Source: Planctomycetota bacterium (GTDB lineage Bacteria > Planctomycetota > UBA1135 > UBA2386). Taken from it: a DNA stretch of 40,556 nucleotides. How positions within the stretch are numbered: the first letter of the stretch is position 1; each line of letters begins with the position of its first letter. This document shows, one piece after another, positions 16,784 to 25,920 of this stretch. The translations under genes were made by a program, and so were the position numbers. Location of the stretch: positions 1 through 40,556 of the forward strand of contig JAEUHT010000229.1 of the NCBI GenBank assembly GCA_016793265.1, written 5' to 3'. The notes beneath the pieces were generated by a model, which saw only the letters and a program-made list of their open reading frames with translations, made no database searches and was not told the origin of the DNA.

Positions 16784-18142
16784 ATGCGCGAACGGCCGCG
16801 GGCTTTCCCAGTCGGGTTGTACGGCATGCTGCTGTTCGCCTTGTGCTGGCTGACGCTGCCGGCGGTGTTCGCGCCGCTCGAACGCAGCCTGCTCGGCGCC
16901 ACCTGTCTGTTGCCGCGCTGGTTCGCGCGCCTGGCCGGATCGCCGGCCATGGCGGCGGCCCCCGATCTGCAGCGGCAGCGCCTCGCGCTCAGCGAGCAGC
17001 TCGAGTCGCGCGCGGCCCGGCACGACCGCGCCGACGCCGGCGAACGTCTGGCGGCCGGGTTCGAGCCGGTGTCATGCGCGGTCTTGGTGGCCTCGCGCCG
17101 CGGCGGCGGTGGTCGCGTCAGCGAGCTGCTGCTCGACCACAGTCATGCCGAGCTGGCGGCGTGTTCGCCGTGGGTGACGAAAGGCGAGACGCTGTTGGGC
17201 TGGTTGCTGCGGCCCGGCTTCGGCGCCGCCGCCAAGGACAGCCCCGCGGATCCGGCCCGCGTGCAGTTGCTGAACGCCGCCGCGGCGCCGCCGAACCTGG
17301 CCGGCTTGCAGCTCGCCGACGGCGGCAGCTTGCGGTTCGTCGTCGGTCCGGCGGCGGCCGTCGATCCAGCGCCGCTGCGGGTGGAGCTGTGGGACGATCC
17401 GTACCGCGCCGCACGCTTGCAGCAGGACGGCCTCGAGGTGCGCACGTTGCCGCGGTCGGCGCTTGATGCCGTGCCGGCGGGCTTGCTGCTCGGCCAGACG
17501 CGGGTGTGGGGCTACCAGGCGACCGCCGACCAGCAGCCGCTGACGATCGGGGTCTACGTGCTGCCGCCGTTCGATGCGGCGGCGCTGTCGCACGTCGTGG
17601 TGTGGCGACCGGCGGCCGCGGCGACCGACCGCGTGGCTCCCGCGCCGTTCCGCAGCCGGCGGCGTGTGCCCGGCCTCGTACACGACCTGCCGGGCGCCGT
17701 TCACGGCCGCCACCTGTTGCTCGCGGACGCGTCGGTACCCACCGGGGCGGCGATCGTGCAGGACGGGCTGTTCGTCGGCACCGCGCGCGGCCTCTGGTTC
17801 GGGGGCGGTCTGGTGACCTCGTTCGCGTTGTCGCGGCAACGTTGGAGCCTGATCCTGCTGCCGGACGCCCCCGACCTTGCCCCGATCGAGATGGCGGGCG
17901 AGGTCGTCGACGGCGAAGACCAACGGGCCTACCTGCGCTGGCGCAGCGCCGACGCGCGGGTGAGCCCCCGGCTCGGGGCCGGTTACCTGTTCACGGGCAG
18001 CAACGGCCTGCACTGCCCGGCTGGGCTCTACATCGGCCGCGCCACACCTCACGCCGACGATCCCGAGCTCCTGATCGTGCGGTCGCCGCTGCGCCCGGGA
18101 CCGCACGCGGTCGAGGTCATCGTCGGCGAGGCGGGGTCGTGA
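16784..18142 (+). CDS. mreC: Rod shape-determining protein MreC (divergent, enlarged)
   Basis: A 452-residue bitopic protein, called MreC mainly from position between mreB and mreD. A hydrophobic anchor lies at about residues 10-30. A short helical segment (LQRQRLALSEQLESRAARHD) stands where the MreC coiled coil belongs. The C-terminal segment GYLFTGSNGLHCPAGLYIG matches the MreC pattern of a strand-turn-Pro-Gly-Ile/Leu-Gly motif that ends the beta domain. The protein is about 80-100 residues longer than typical MreC, and the middle (about 100-390) contains beta-rich Ala/Pro/Arg segments I cannot align, possibly an extra domain. MreC normally links the cytoskeleton side to PBP2 in the periplasm. 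The stop overlaps the GTG start of mreD. Confidence 0.8.
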   Translation: MRERPRAFPVGLYGMLLFALCWLTLPAVFAPLERSLLGATCLLPRWFARLAGSPAMAAAPDLQRQRLALSEQLESRAARHDRADAGERLAAGFEPVSCAVLVASRRGGGGRVSELLLDHSHAELAACSPWVTKGETLLGWLLRPGFGAAAKDSPADPARVQLLNAAAAPPNLAGLQLADGGSLRFVVGPAAAVDPAPLRVELWDDPYRAARLQQDGLEVRTLPRSALDAVPAGLLLGQTRVWGYQATADQQPLTIGVYVLPPFDAAALSHVVVWRPAAAATDRVAPAPFRSRRRVPGLVHDLPGAVHGRHLLLADASVPTGAAIVQDGLFVGTARGLWFGGGLVTSFALSRQRWSLILLPDAPDLAPIEMAGEVVDGEDQRAYLRWRSADARVSPRLGAGYLFTGSNGLHCPAGLYIGRATPHADDPELLIVRSPLRPGPHAVEVIVGEAGS

Positions 18143-18621
18143 GGCGCTGGTTCTGGTGGTTCCTGCTGGCGCCGCAGGGCTTCCTGCTCGCCGGCGTCTG
18201 GCGCGACGCCGGGCTGCCGCCGATCGACATGGCCGTGCTGGCGTGTCTGTTCCTGGCCCTCGTCGCCGACCGCCGCGCCTTGCCGTGGCTCTTGCTCGGC
18301 GTCGCGCTCGGCCGCGCCATGGTCGACGAGGCGTCGCTGCCGGTGCAGATCCTCGTGCTCGGCGTGCCGGTCGCGCTGCTGTTGCCGCTGCGCGGCCTTG
18401 CGTTCCGCCAGCCCTGGCTGCTGCAGGCATTCGGCGCCGTGCTCGCGGCCATCGCGGTGCCGAAGTTGACCGGCCTGTGCGGGCAGTGGTTCCAGCAGCC
18501 GTCGTCGAGTGCGCACCTCGATGGCCTCACGATCGTCTGGGCGGTGTTGTTGCTGCCGCCGCTGCTGTGGCTGGTGCAGCGGCTGCCGCCGTGCCGCGCC
18601 TTCGTCGAGGTGGCACCGTGA
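18139..18621 (+). CDS. mreD: Rod shape-determining membrane protein MreD
   Basis: A 160-residue polytopic membrane protein, the size expected of MreD (about 160). Four to five hydrophobic helices are visible (FLLAPQGFLLAGV; IDMAVLACLFLALVA; PWLLLGVALGRAM; ILVLGVPVALLLPL; LTIVWAVLLLPPLLWL). Sequence is poorly conserved in this family, so the call rests on topology, size and its place between mreC and mrdA. It starts with GTG at 18139 inside the mreC stop (GTGA) and ends with the same kind of overlap into mrdA, implying translational coupling. Confidence 0.82.
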   Translation: MRRWFWWFLLAPQGFLLAGVWRDAGLPPIDMAVLACLFLALVADRRALPWLLLGVALGRAMVDEASLPVQILVLGVPVALLLPLRGLAFRQPWLLQAFGAVLAAIAVPKLTGLCGQWFQQPSSSAHLDGLTIVWAVLLLPPLLWLVQRLPPCRAFVEVAP

Positions 18622-20963
18622 CCACGACCCGCACGCGCATCTCGGTGCTGGCGTGGCTGTTCGGCGCCGGGATCGGCGTCGTCATGCTGCACCTGGCCGC
18701 CCTGATGCTGCGGGACCACGCGGTGTGGGCGCGGCGCAGCCAGGAGAACCGCTGGTCGTTCCGCTCGGTGCCGAGCCAGCGCGGCAGCCTGCTCGATCGC
18801 TTCGGCCGCGTACTCGCCTACGACGAACCGAAGACCGAGCTGGCGGTGCTCTACGTGCGCTTCCGGCAGTGGCATGTGGTGGGAGCGGCGGTGCACGGCG
18901 CCACCCAGCTCGCGCGCTTGCAGCCGGGTGGCGAAGGCACCACCTACGGCTACCTGCCTGGCGCACTCGGGCCGATGCAGGCGGCACACGACCTGTTGGC
19001 GATGCCGACCCGCTTGCTGCGGCCGCGTGTGCTGTCGAAGGCCGTGGCCAGCGAACTCGGCCGGGCCGCGACGACGCTGCTGGCGAGCACTTCGGGGTAC
19101 TCGCGGTCGCTCGTCTACGGCGCCCTGCGCGCCGCCGCACAGAGCAATGACGACAGCGTCGTCGGCGACGTGCTCGACGTGCCGGCGGCCCGGCTGATGG
19201 AGGCATTCCAGCACAGCCTGGACGAGCTGACCGCACTCGAAGCCACGCTCGCCGCCGAACGGCAGCGTCTGGCCCAGGGCGCCATCGACCCGCCGGAGCC
19301 CGTGCCAGGCCTGTTCGAAACGCTGGAGAGCCTGCGGCGGGCCAGCCTCGGCCGGCAGCGCGTGGCGTGGACGGTGGCCGGCAAGGTCAAGTACGGCAGC
19401 CTGATCGAAGAGGTCGCGCGCACCTTCGCCGACCAGGTGCCGTTCGAGCTGGCGGCCGAGCTGCGCATCGGCGCCCGTCGACATCCCGGCATCGAGGTGT
19501 CGCCGGCGGTGACGCGGCGGTCGGTGCGCCCGGCCAGCAGTTCCCTCGCGGTGCTGATCGGCACGGTGGCCGACCTCGACCGCCAGGATCTGCAGAAGGA
19601 CTGGTTCGACGGCGTGCGCGAGCGGCTGCTGCCGACGGACTGGCTCGACGACCTGGTGCCCGAAGGGGTGGCCGAGCTGCCGCAGGAGCAGGAGCTGCTG
19701 CGCGCCGAGGCGGAAGGGGAGTACAAGCGGGCGATGATGCTGCGGGAACGGCGCGGCACCCGCGGCTTCGAGTCCTGGTTCGACGCCGAACTGGCGGGCC
19801 GGCTCGGCATGCGCTTCGTCGAGCGCGACAGCAAGAGCCGCGAGCACGTGCTGTGGAGCCACCTGCGGGTGCAGCCCGGCGACGACGTGCGGGTGACGAT
19901 CGACGTCGACCTGCAGCAGGTCGCCGAGCGGGCGGTGGTGCGCGAGTGGCAGAAGAACCGCGATCTGCACGCCGACGCGGCGGATCAGGCCAAGGTCGAG
20001 GCGGCGGTGGCGGTGATCGACGCGGCGAGCGGCGACGTGCTGGCCTACGCCGGGGCTCCGATCGTCAGCCCTTCGGTGCCCGACGTGCCCGGCGTGGTCT
20101 GGCCCGGCAACGGCGCGCTCGGCTCGGTGGTGAAGCCATTCCTGCTCGTCGAACAGCTGCAGAGCATGGTGGTGGGGCGGCCACACTGCGACCTCGACAG
20201 CCTGGAGCCGTGCAGCAAGGACTTCCGCTTCGGCGGCACCGTGCTGCACTGCAGCCACGCGCACTGGCAGGCCGGTCGCGACCCGGTGCACGCGATCGGC
20301 GACTCCTGCAACTTCTTCTTCTATCAGGTCGGCATCGGCCTCGGCGAAGCGGGGGTGGCCCGCGCGCTGCGACGCTTCGGTCTGCAGCCTCCAGCCGCCG
20401 CCGACGATGCCTTCGCCGCCTGCTGGCAGGAGCGCGTGCGGGGCATCGGCGTCAGCGCGCCGCGGCACCTGGAGGGCATCGTGCTGCCGAATCGCGCCAT
20501 CGGCTATGGCGTCGCAGCCTCGCCGCTGGCGGTCGCGCGCGCTTATGCCGCGATCGCCACCGGGGCGTTGCCGACGCTCGGCTTCGCGGCCGGCGAGCCG
20601 CGGCCGCGGGTGGCGCTCGACGATGTCGAGGCCGAACTCGAGGTCGTGCGCCGCGGCATGCGCGAGTGTGTCGAGACCGGCACGGCGCGCCGGTTGCCGC
20701 TGCTGCGTGAGCTGCAGGTGCACGCCAAGACCGGCACCGCCGAGGTCGGGCCGCAGGACCAGAACAACGGCTGGCTCGCCGGCTACCTGCCGCCCGCCGG
20801 CGAGGCGGGGGTGCAGCTGGTGTTCTGCGCCGTCGTCTACTGGGTCAAGGACGGGGTGCACGGCGGCGACGCCGCCGGCCAGATCGCCACCGACCTGTTC
20901 GCCGATCTGCAGGCCGACCCGACGCTGCGGGCGCGCTACCTGGCGCCGGAGGGCGGGCGATGA
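18618..20963 (+). CDS. mrdA: Penicillin-binding protein 2 (elongation transpeptidase)
   Basis: A 781-residue class B PBP that crosslinks lateral-wall peptidoglycan with RodA. It has an N-terminal membrane anchor (about residues 8-30) and the pedestal entry motif PSQRGSLLDRFGRVLAYDE near residues 52-70. The transpeptidase domain carries all three active-site motifs: SVVK at 503-506 (nucleophile Ser503, followed by Pro as in E. coli PBP2 STVKP), SCN at 563-565, and KTG at 704-706. E. coli PBP2 is 633 residues with its Ser at about 330; here roughly 170 extra residues lie before the active site, mostly a charged helical region at about 95-400. The GTG start at 18618 overlaps the mreD stop, and the end overlaps rodA by 4 bp. 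Confidence 0.94.
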   Translation: MTTTRTRISVLAWLFGAGIGVVMLHLAALMLRDHAVWARRSQENRWSFRSVPSQRGSLLDRFGRVLAYDEPKTELAVLYVRFRQWHVVGAAVHGATQLARLQPGGEGTTYGYLPGALGPMQAAHDLLAMPTRLLRPRVLSKAVASELGRAATTLLASTSGYSRSLVYGALRAAAQSNDDSVVGDVLDVPAARLMEAFQHSLDELTALEATLAAERQRLAQGAIDPPEPVPGLFETLESLRRASLGRQRVAWTVAGKVKYGSLIEEVARTFADQVPFELAAELRIGARRHPGIEVSPAVTRRSVRPASSSLAVLIGTVADLDRQDLQKDWFDGVRERLLPTDWLDDLVPEGVAELPQEQELLRAEAEGEYKRAMMLRERRGTRGFESWFDAELAGRLGMRFVERDSKSREHVLWSHLRVQPGDDVRVTIDVDLQQVAERAVVREWQKNRDLHADAADQAKVEAAVAVIDAASGDVLAYAGAPIVSPSVPDVPGVVWPGNGALGSVVKPFLLVEQLQSMVVGRPHCDLDSLEPCSKDFRFGGTVLHCSHAHWQAGRDPVHAIGDSCNFFFYQVGIGLGEAGVARALRRFGLQPPAAADDAFAACWQERVRGIGVSAPRHLEGIVLPNRAIGYGVAASPLAVARAYAAIATGALPTLGFAAGEPRPRVALDDVEAELEVVRRGMRECVETGTARRLPLLRELQVHAKTGTAEVGPQDQNNGWLAGYLPPAGEAGVQLVFCAVVYWVKDGVHGGDAAGQIATDLFADLQADPTLRARYLAPEGGR

Positions 20964-22144
20964 ACGAATGGACACACTGGGCGAGCCAGAGCCGGCGCAA
21001 GCTCGACGTGCTGCGCCACGTCGACGGCTGGATCGTGCTCGCCGTCGCCGCAGTATGCCTGTGTGGCCTCGTCTTCATCGGCTCGGCGACGCGCGACGAC
21101 GCCCTGTTCAGCGCCCAGCAGGGCCGGCAGGGGCTGTTCGTCGCCTGCGGCCTCGGCCTCGGCTTCTTCGTGCTGCTGCCGCACTACGTGCACCTGATGC
21201 GCCTGTCGTGGTTCTTCTACGGGGCGACGGTGCTGGCGCTGCTCGGCCTGCCGCTGTTCGCGCCCGAGATCAACGGCGCCCGGCGTTGGTATGCGTTCCC
21301 GGGCTTCTCGATCCAGCCGAGCGAGTTCGCCAAGCTCGCCGTGGTGCTGGCGCTCGCCGCGCTGCTGCGCTTCAAGAGCCGCGCCCACACCTTCGATGGC
21401 CTGTTCCTGCCGATGCTGGTCGTCGCGGTGCCGGCGCTGCTGATCCTGCGCCAGCCCGACCTCAGCAGCGCGCTCGTGCTCGGGCCGGTGTTGCTGGCGA
21501 TGTGTTACGCCGCCGGCGCGTCCGGCCGCAGCATCCTGCTCGTGGTCGGCATCGGCGCCGCGCTGGCGGTGTTCGCCTACTTCGAACTGATGCACGACTA
21601 CCAGCAGGAACGGGTCAGCGTCTGGTTGCAGCATTGGAGCTGGTCCGACGCCGACCTGCACAAGATCGAAGTGCGCCAGGTGCTGCGCGACGCCGGCTAC
21701 CAGCCGTGGCAGTCGCTGATCGCGCTCGGATCGGGCGGGCTCACCGGCTACGGCCTCGGCCAGGGCCCGCAGAACCGCTACGACTTCCTGCCGTACCGCA
21801 GCGAGGACTACGTGTTCGCGGTGGTCGGGGAAGAGACCGGCTGGCTCGGTTGCCTGCTCGTGCTCGGCTGCATCGCCGCCGTCGTGTTCGGGCTCTTGTG
21901 GGTCGCGGCGCGCACCCGGGAACGTTACGGCCGCCTCGTCTGCGTCGGCGTCGCGGCGTGGATCGGCGCGCAGTCGTTGTGCCACGTCGCCGTGTGTGGC
22001 TGGCTGGTGCCCTCGACGGGCCTGCCGATGCCGCTGGTCAGCTACGGCGGCAGCTCCACCTGGGCTGGGTTGTTGGGCTTGGCCATCTGCCTCAACATCG
22101 GGGCGCGCCGCGAACCGATCCTCGCCGCCGACGGCTTCCGCTGA
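20960..22144 (+). CDS. rodA: SEDS peptidoglycan glycosyltransferase RodA
   Basis: A 394-residue SEDS-family polymerase partnering PBP2, with about ten membrane helices. Family segments: GARRWYAFPGFSIQPSEFAK, LRQPDLSSALVL, LIALGSGGLTGYGLGQG, then NRYDFLPYRSEDYVFAVVGEE, which holds the conserved Asp in the extracellular loop needed for polymerase activity, and LPMPLVSYGGSS. Length is a little above the typical 370-380. Its ATG lies in a 4-bp overlap with mrdA. It is the last gene of the elongasome operon and converges on the leftward operon; only 45 bp separate the two stop codons, and I see no clear terminator there. Confidence 0.96.
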   Translation: MNEWTHWASQSRRKLDVLRHVDGWIVLAVAAVCLCGLVFIGSATRDDALFSAQQGRQGLFVACGLGLGFFVLLPHYVHLMRLSWFFYGATVLALLGLPLFAPEINGARRWYAFPGFSIQPSEFAKLAVVLALAALLRFKSRAHTFDGLFLPMLVVAVPALLILRQPDLSSALVLGPVLLAMCYAAGASGRSILLVVGIGAALAVFAYFELMHDYQQERVSVWLQHWSWSDADLHKIEVRQVLRDAGYQPWQSLIALGSGGLTGYGLGQGPQNRYDFLPYRSEDYVFAVVGEETGWLGCLLVLGCIAAVVFGLLWVAARTRERYGRLVCVGVAAWIGAQSLCHVAVCGWLVPSTGLPMPLVSYGGSSTWAGLLGLAICLNIGARREPILAADGFR

Positions 22145-22189
22145 GCTCCGGCTGCGCTGCCGAGCCCGAGCGGACTGCACCACCGCGCG

Positions 22190-22939
22190 TCACTTGCCGC
22201 CGTTGCCGCGGTTCTGCTTGAGGTAGGCTTCCCAGTACTTGCGGTACTTCTCGGGCACCTTCGGCGATGAGCCGCGGTTCTTCAGGAAGTTCACGTAGCT
22301 CTGCAGTTCGCCCCAGCTGTCGGCGCCTTGGCCACGATTGCCGGGGCCGGTGTCGCCCTCCGGCTTGGCCGGTCCGATGCGGTTCTCGCCGGCGCCGGCG
22401 TCGGCTTTGCCGTCGATCGGCTGTTGGCCAGGGGACGGCTCTGGTTGCTGGCCCGGCTGCTGGCTCTGGTTCTTGCCCTGCTGCTGCTGCCCTTGCTCCT
22501 GCCCAGGCTGTTGGCCGGAGCGCGGCTGCTGTACGAAGTCGGGGGTCTGGTTCTCGCGGCGCTGGCCACCGGACTGCTGCTGCCCACCGTTTTGCTGCTG
22601 CTGCTGCTGGTCCTGTTGCCCCTGCTGTGAGTCGTTCGACTCGCCACCGCCACCGCCGCTCTGGTTCTTCATCTCGTTGAGCTTCTCGATCAGGCGGTTG
22701 ATGCCGTCCTCGACCGTGCGGCTGTGTTCGTGGGCCTGCTGCAGCTTGCCCTTCGGCTCGCTGCGGGCCTGGTTCTTCTTGCTCGACTCGAGCAGCAGGC
22801 GGTCGATCTCCTTGAGCTGCTCGTCGACGGTGCGGGCGATCTCCTGGATCTCGCGGGCCGGGTCGGGTTGCTGGGCCGCGAGCGGCGCCGCCAGCAGCAC
22901 CACGAGGCCGAACGGGAAGGCGAACAGGGGCATGCGCAT
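22190..22939 (-). CDS. Exported Gln/Gly-rich low-complexity protein, end of the Bat-like operon
   Basis: A 249-residue protein, last gene of the leftward operon. A signal peptide is clear (MRMPLFAFPFGLVVLLAAPLAAQ, cut after about residue 22). A charged helical part follows to about residue 90, then a Gln/Gly/Asn/Ser/Pro-rich disordered stretch (about 92-200, including a five-codon CTG/CAG run at 22595-22609). The conserved-looking C-terminus WGELQSYVNFLKNRGSSPKV, with the Tyr/Lys-rich KYRKYWEAYLKQ, resembles the tail of planctomycete proteins that close such operons (a 'W-G-x-L ... P-x-x-Y-R' pattern, from memory). AGGA precedes the ATG, inside the end of the upstream gene. Function unknown; periplasmic or cell-surface location is inferred. 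Confidence 0.85.
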   Translation of the reverse strand: MRMPLFAFPFGLVVLLAAPLAAQQPDPAREIQEIARTVDEQLKEIDRLLLESSKKNQARSEPKGKLQQAHEHSRTVEDGINRLIEKLNEMKNQSGGGGGESNDSQQGQQDQQQQQQNGGQQQSGGQRRENQTPDFVQQPRSGQQPGQEQGQQQQGKNQSQQPGQQPEPSPGQQPIDGKADAGAGENRIGPAKPEGDTGPGNRGQGADSWGELQSYVNFLKNRGSSPKVPEKYRKYWEAYLKQNRGNGGK

Positions 22940-22947
22940 GGGGTTCC

Positions 22948-25920
22948 TCAGCGTCCGGTGCCTTGGCCTTGGTCGTCGCCGCCCTGCATCGCCTGCAGGG
23001 ACTGCTCGACGCCCTGCTTGATCTGGGCGAACAACTTGGTGATCTCGGCGTGGCGGTTGGCGAGCCGCTCGATCAGGTTGACCTCGGCGTCGGTGATCGC
23101 GTCGCCGCCGTTGGCGTCGACGAGGGCCCGCAGGTCGTCGGTGGCGCGGCGGGTGTCGACGCCGAGCTGCTTCAGCATCTCCAGCTCGGCGATCAGCGAC
23201 ACCAGCTTCTTGCGCTGCTCGTTGAAGCGGTTCTTGCTCTGGTTCGGCTGGCCCTGCTGCTGTTGCTGCTGTTGCCGGTCCTGTTCGCGGCGCAGCCGCT
23301 CCCTTTCGAGCGCGGCCAGCAGCTGCTCGGTGCGCCGTTCGACGTCCTGCTGCATCAGCGTGGTGAACCGGCCCGGGTCCGGGTTGCGCCCGGCCAGGCG
23401 CCTGGCGATCTCGCCGAGGTCGTCGAGATTGGCCTGCAGCACGGCGCGGTAGACCTGGCTGCCCTCCTCGCTGAGCGCCTTGACCATCTGGTCGACCTTG
23501 GCCGCGAGCCCCTGCTCTTCCTCGCCGAGCTGGTTCAGCTTGCGACGCACGGGGCGCGACAGCTCGGCACCGGCAGCCTGCGCTTCGAGCGTCGCCGCGG
23601 TCATCGGGCGCTGCTTGTCGAGCAGCGCCGTCAGCTCCTCCTTCATGCGGAACAGCAGCTCCTCCTGGCGCAGGTCCTGGTAGCGGTCCTTCTCCTCGTC
23701 GAGCTGCTGGGCTGCTTCTTCGAGCTTCTCGCGGGCCTGCTCCTGCTGCTGCTGGGCTGCGTCCTCGTCGCCCTGCTCCATCGCCCGCTGCGCCTTGCGG
23801 GCGGCATCGGCGGCCTGCTCGGCGGCGCGCTCGGCCGGCTTGTTCTCGCGCTTCTTCAGCTCCTCGGCCAGCCGCACGATGTCCTCGGCGAGCTGCTGCT
23901 GCTGCCTGGCCATCTCGGCCAGCTTCTGCTGCTGCTGCTTGCTCATCGGCTGGTGCTGCCGGATCGCGTCCATCGCCCGCTGCACGGCCTCGGCGGCGGC
24001 TTGCTGTTCGCGCGCGGCGCTGGCCTGCTGGCCCTGTTCGAGGCGCTGCTGCGCCGCCTGCATGCGCTGCTCGGCCTGCTGCATCGCCTGTTCGGCGGCT
24101 TGCTGCTGCTGCGGTCCGATCTGGCCGTCCCGGGCGGCGGCGGCGGCCTGCTCCTGCGCTGCCTTGGCCTGCTGGCGCAGCTGCTGTTGGCGCTCCGCGG
24201 CAGCAGTACGTGCCGCGGCGCTGTCCTGCCCGGCCTCGGCCAAGGCCTGTTCCAGCGCGGCCTTGGCCTGCTCGAGCTCCTGCCGCGACTGCGCAGCCCC
24301 GGTCTCGGCGGCGGGGCGTATGCCGGCCTGGCGCGCTTCGCCGACCTCACGTTCGACCTCACGCTGCGCCTGCGTGGCGGTGCACAAGTGGTCGGCGATC
24401 TTCTGCTCGGCGGCGCCGGCATCGGGAGCATTCTGCAGTTCCTGGGCGGTGGCGGCCGACTCGGCGGCCATCGCGGCGGCTTGCCGCGCGGTGTCGGGAT
24501 TGGCGGCGCGGTGCTGCGTGAGGGCGCGATCGGTGGCGGCCATCGCCTTCTCGACCGCCTCTTCGGCCTTCTGCGTGTCCCCGGCGGCGGCGGCGCGCTG
24601 CGCTTCGGCGAGCTGCTTGCCCGCCTCGGCCGCGGCGTCCGCCGCCGCCTGTTCGGCGGTGGCGGGGGGCGCCTGCGGCTCCGTGGTCGGCCCGGCGGGC
24701 GCGGCCTGCTGGCTGGCCGCCGCCTGCTGCTGCGCCTCGGCGGCGTCCGCGGCCAACTTCTGCGCCGCGGCCTTTGCCTCCTGGCCACGCTGCTCGGCGT
24801 TGCGGCTGGTGCTCGACCTGGCCTCCTGCTGGCGCGCCTCGGCGAGCGCCGCAGCCCGTGCGGCCAGGTCCTGCAGCGCCTTCTGCGTCGCCTCGGCATC
24901 GTTGGCAGGAGTCGCCTGCAGCTGCTTCTGCAGCTCGCCCCAGTCCTGGTCGCGCGCCTTGCCATCGGGCCCTCGGGCGCGCTTTGGCGCCGATTGCAGC
25001 AGGGCCTCGAGCCGGTCGCGAGCCTCCTGCCGGGCCGCGGCGTCGTCGACGGCCATCGCCTGCTGCAGCTGCTGCGCCGCTTCGCCGAGCTGATGCTGCG
25101 CGCGCTGGTCGGCGAGGTCCTGCTGCAGCTCCTGCAGCCGCTGCTGCAGGTCGCGCAGGTCGAACTCGCGCGCGCGCGCCGTCGATTGTTGGCCGCGGGC
25201 CTCGTGGTCGAGGCCGCGCTCCAGGGTGGCTTGCTCACGCAGCAGCTCCTCGACCCGCTGCAGGGCACCTTCGAGGAACGGTCGGCGGGTGCCGGCCTGG
25301 ACCGAGTTGCGCTGCGCCTCCTGCTGCTGGGCGGCGCGCAGCTCCTGCAGGCGGTCGAGCAGTTGCTGCTGCTCGGCGCTGACCTCACGCTGCAGCGCCT
25401 GCCGCGTGGCGTCGATCAGCTCCTGCTGCCGGCGTTCGAGCTCACGCGCCGAACGCGCCTGTTCGGTGAGCTGCTGCACCTGCTGGTCGAGGTTCTCGAT
25501 CGACTTGCGCTCGAGCAGGATGTTGAGCAGCCGTTCGAGTTCGTCGACGACCTCACGCTGCTTGCGCAGCGCCTCGGTCCAGGCGGTGGCGGCGAGGTCG
25601 TCGCGGATGTTGGCGACCTCGCGCAGGATGCCCGATTTCTCGAGGTGTTGCAGGCCCTGTTCGAGCAGCTGCACCTGCTCGGCCTTCTGCTCGCGTTGGT
25701 AGCGCTGCAGCAGCCGCTGCATCATCGCCTGCAGCCGTTCCGCCTTGCGCAGGATCTCGTCCTGGTCGCGGCGCAGGCGCTCGATGCGCTCCGGGTCCTG
25801 GTTGCCGGCGGCTGCGGCGCGGGCCGGGTCCGTCGCCGGCGTTTGCCCCGGCGCGCGGCCGGCGAACGGCAGGGCTGCGAGCCCGAGCAGGGCGAACGGC
25901 ACGCGGATGGTCGTCTTCAT
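22948..25920 (-). CDS. Very long exported Gln/Ala/Glu-rich coiled-coil protein
   Basis: A 990-residue protein of unknown function. The N-terminus (MKTTIRVPFALLGLAALPFA, then GRAPGQ) is a signal peptide. Nearly all the rest is predicted helix with heptad-like spacing, dominated by Gln, Ala, Glu, Arg and Leu. Repeated segments such as QQAAEQAMQQAEQRMQAAQQ occur around the middle, with a less repetitive C-terminal 200 residues (FNEQRKKLVSLIAELEMLK). There are almost no aromatic residues in the central part and a single Cys region. The start at 25920 follows from an ATGA overlap with the upstream gene stop; longer in-frame extension runs into that gene. Such size and composition suggest a fibrous periplasmic or surface protein (inference). 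Confidence 0.85.
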   Translation of the reverse strand: MKTTIRVPFALLGLAALPFAGRAPGQTPATDPARAAAAGNQDPERIERLRRDQDEILRKAERLQAMMQRLLQRYQREQKAEQVQLLEQGLQHLEKSGILREVANIRDDLAATAWTEALRKQREVVDELERLLNILLERKSIENLDQQVQQLTEQARSARELERRQQELIDATRQALQREVSAEQQQLLDRLQELRAAQQQEAQRNSVQAGTRRPFLEGALQRVEELLREQATLERGLDHEARGQQSTARAREFDLRDLQQRLQELQQDLADQRAQHQLGEAAQQLQQAMAVDDAAARQEARDRLEALLQSAPKRARGPDGKARDQDWGELQKQLQATPANDAEATQKALQDLAARAAALAEARQQEARSSTSRNAEQRGQEAKAAAQKLAADAAEAQQQAAASQQAAPAGPTTEPQAPPATAEQAAADAAAEAGKQLAEAQRAAAAGDTQKAEEAVEKAMAATDRALTQHRAANPDTARQAAAMAAESAATAQELQNAPDAGAAEQKIADHLCTATQAQREVEREVGEARQAGIRPAAETGAAQSRQELEQAKAALEQALAEAGQDSAAARTAAAERQQQLRQQAKAAQEQAAAAARDGQIGPQQQQAAEQAMQQAEQRMQAAQQRLEQGQQASAAREQQAAAEAVQRAMDAIRQHQPMSKQQQQKLAEMARQQQQLAEDIVRLAEELKKRENKPAERAAEQAADAARKAQRAMEQGDEDAAQQQQEQAREKLEEAAQQLDEEKDRYQDLRQEELLFRMKEELTALLDKQRPMTAATLEAQAAGAELSRPVRRKLNQLGEEEQGLAAKVDQMVKALSEEGSQVYRAVLQANLDDLGEIARRLAGRNPDPGRFTTLMQQDVERRTEQLLAALERERLRREQDRQQQQQQQGQPNQSKNRFNEQRKKLVSLIAELEMLKQLGVDTRRATDDLRALVDANGGDAITDAEVNLIERLANRHAEITKLFAQIKQGVEQSLQAMQGGDDQGQGTGR

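Noticed and set aside
22145..22189. Terminator between the convergent rodA and Gln-rich protein genes
   Set aside because: No stable stem or T-run can be seen in the 45 bp between the stops.
22595..22609. CTG/CAG trinucleotide runs (also 38486-38503) as possible functional microsatellites
   Set aside because: They simply encode Gln in a low-complexity stretch and Leu in a membrane helix with the preferred codons.
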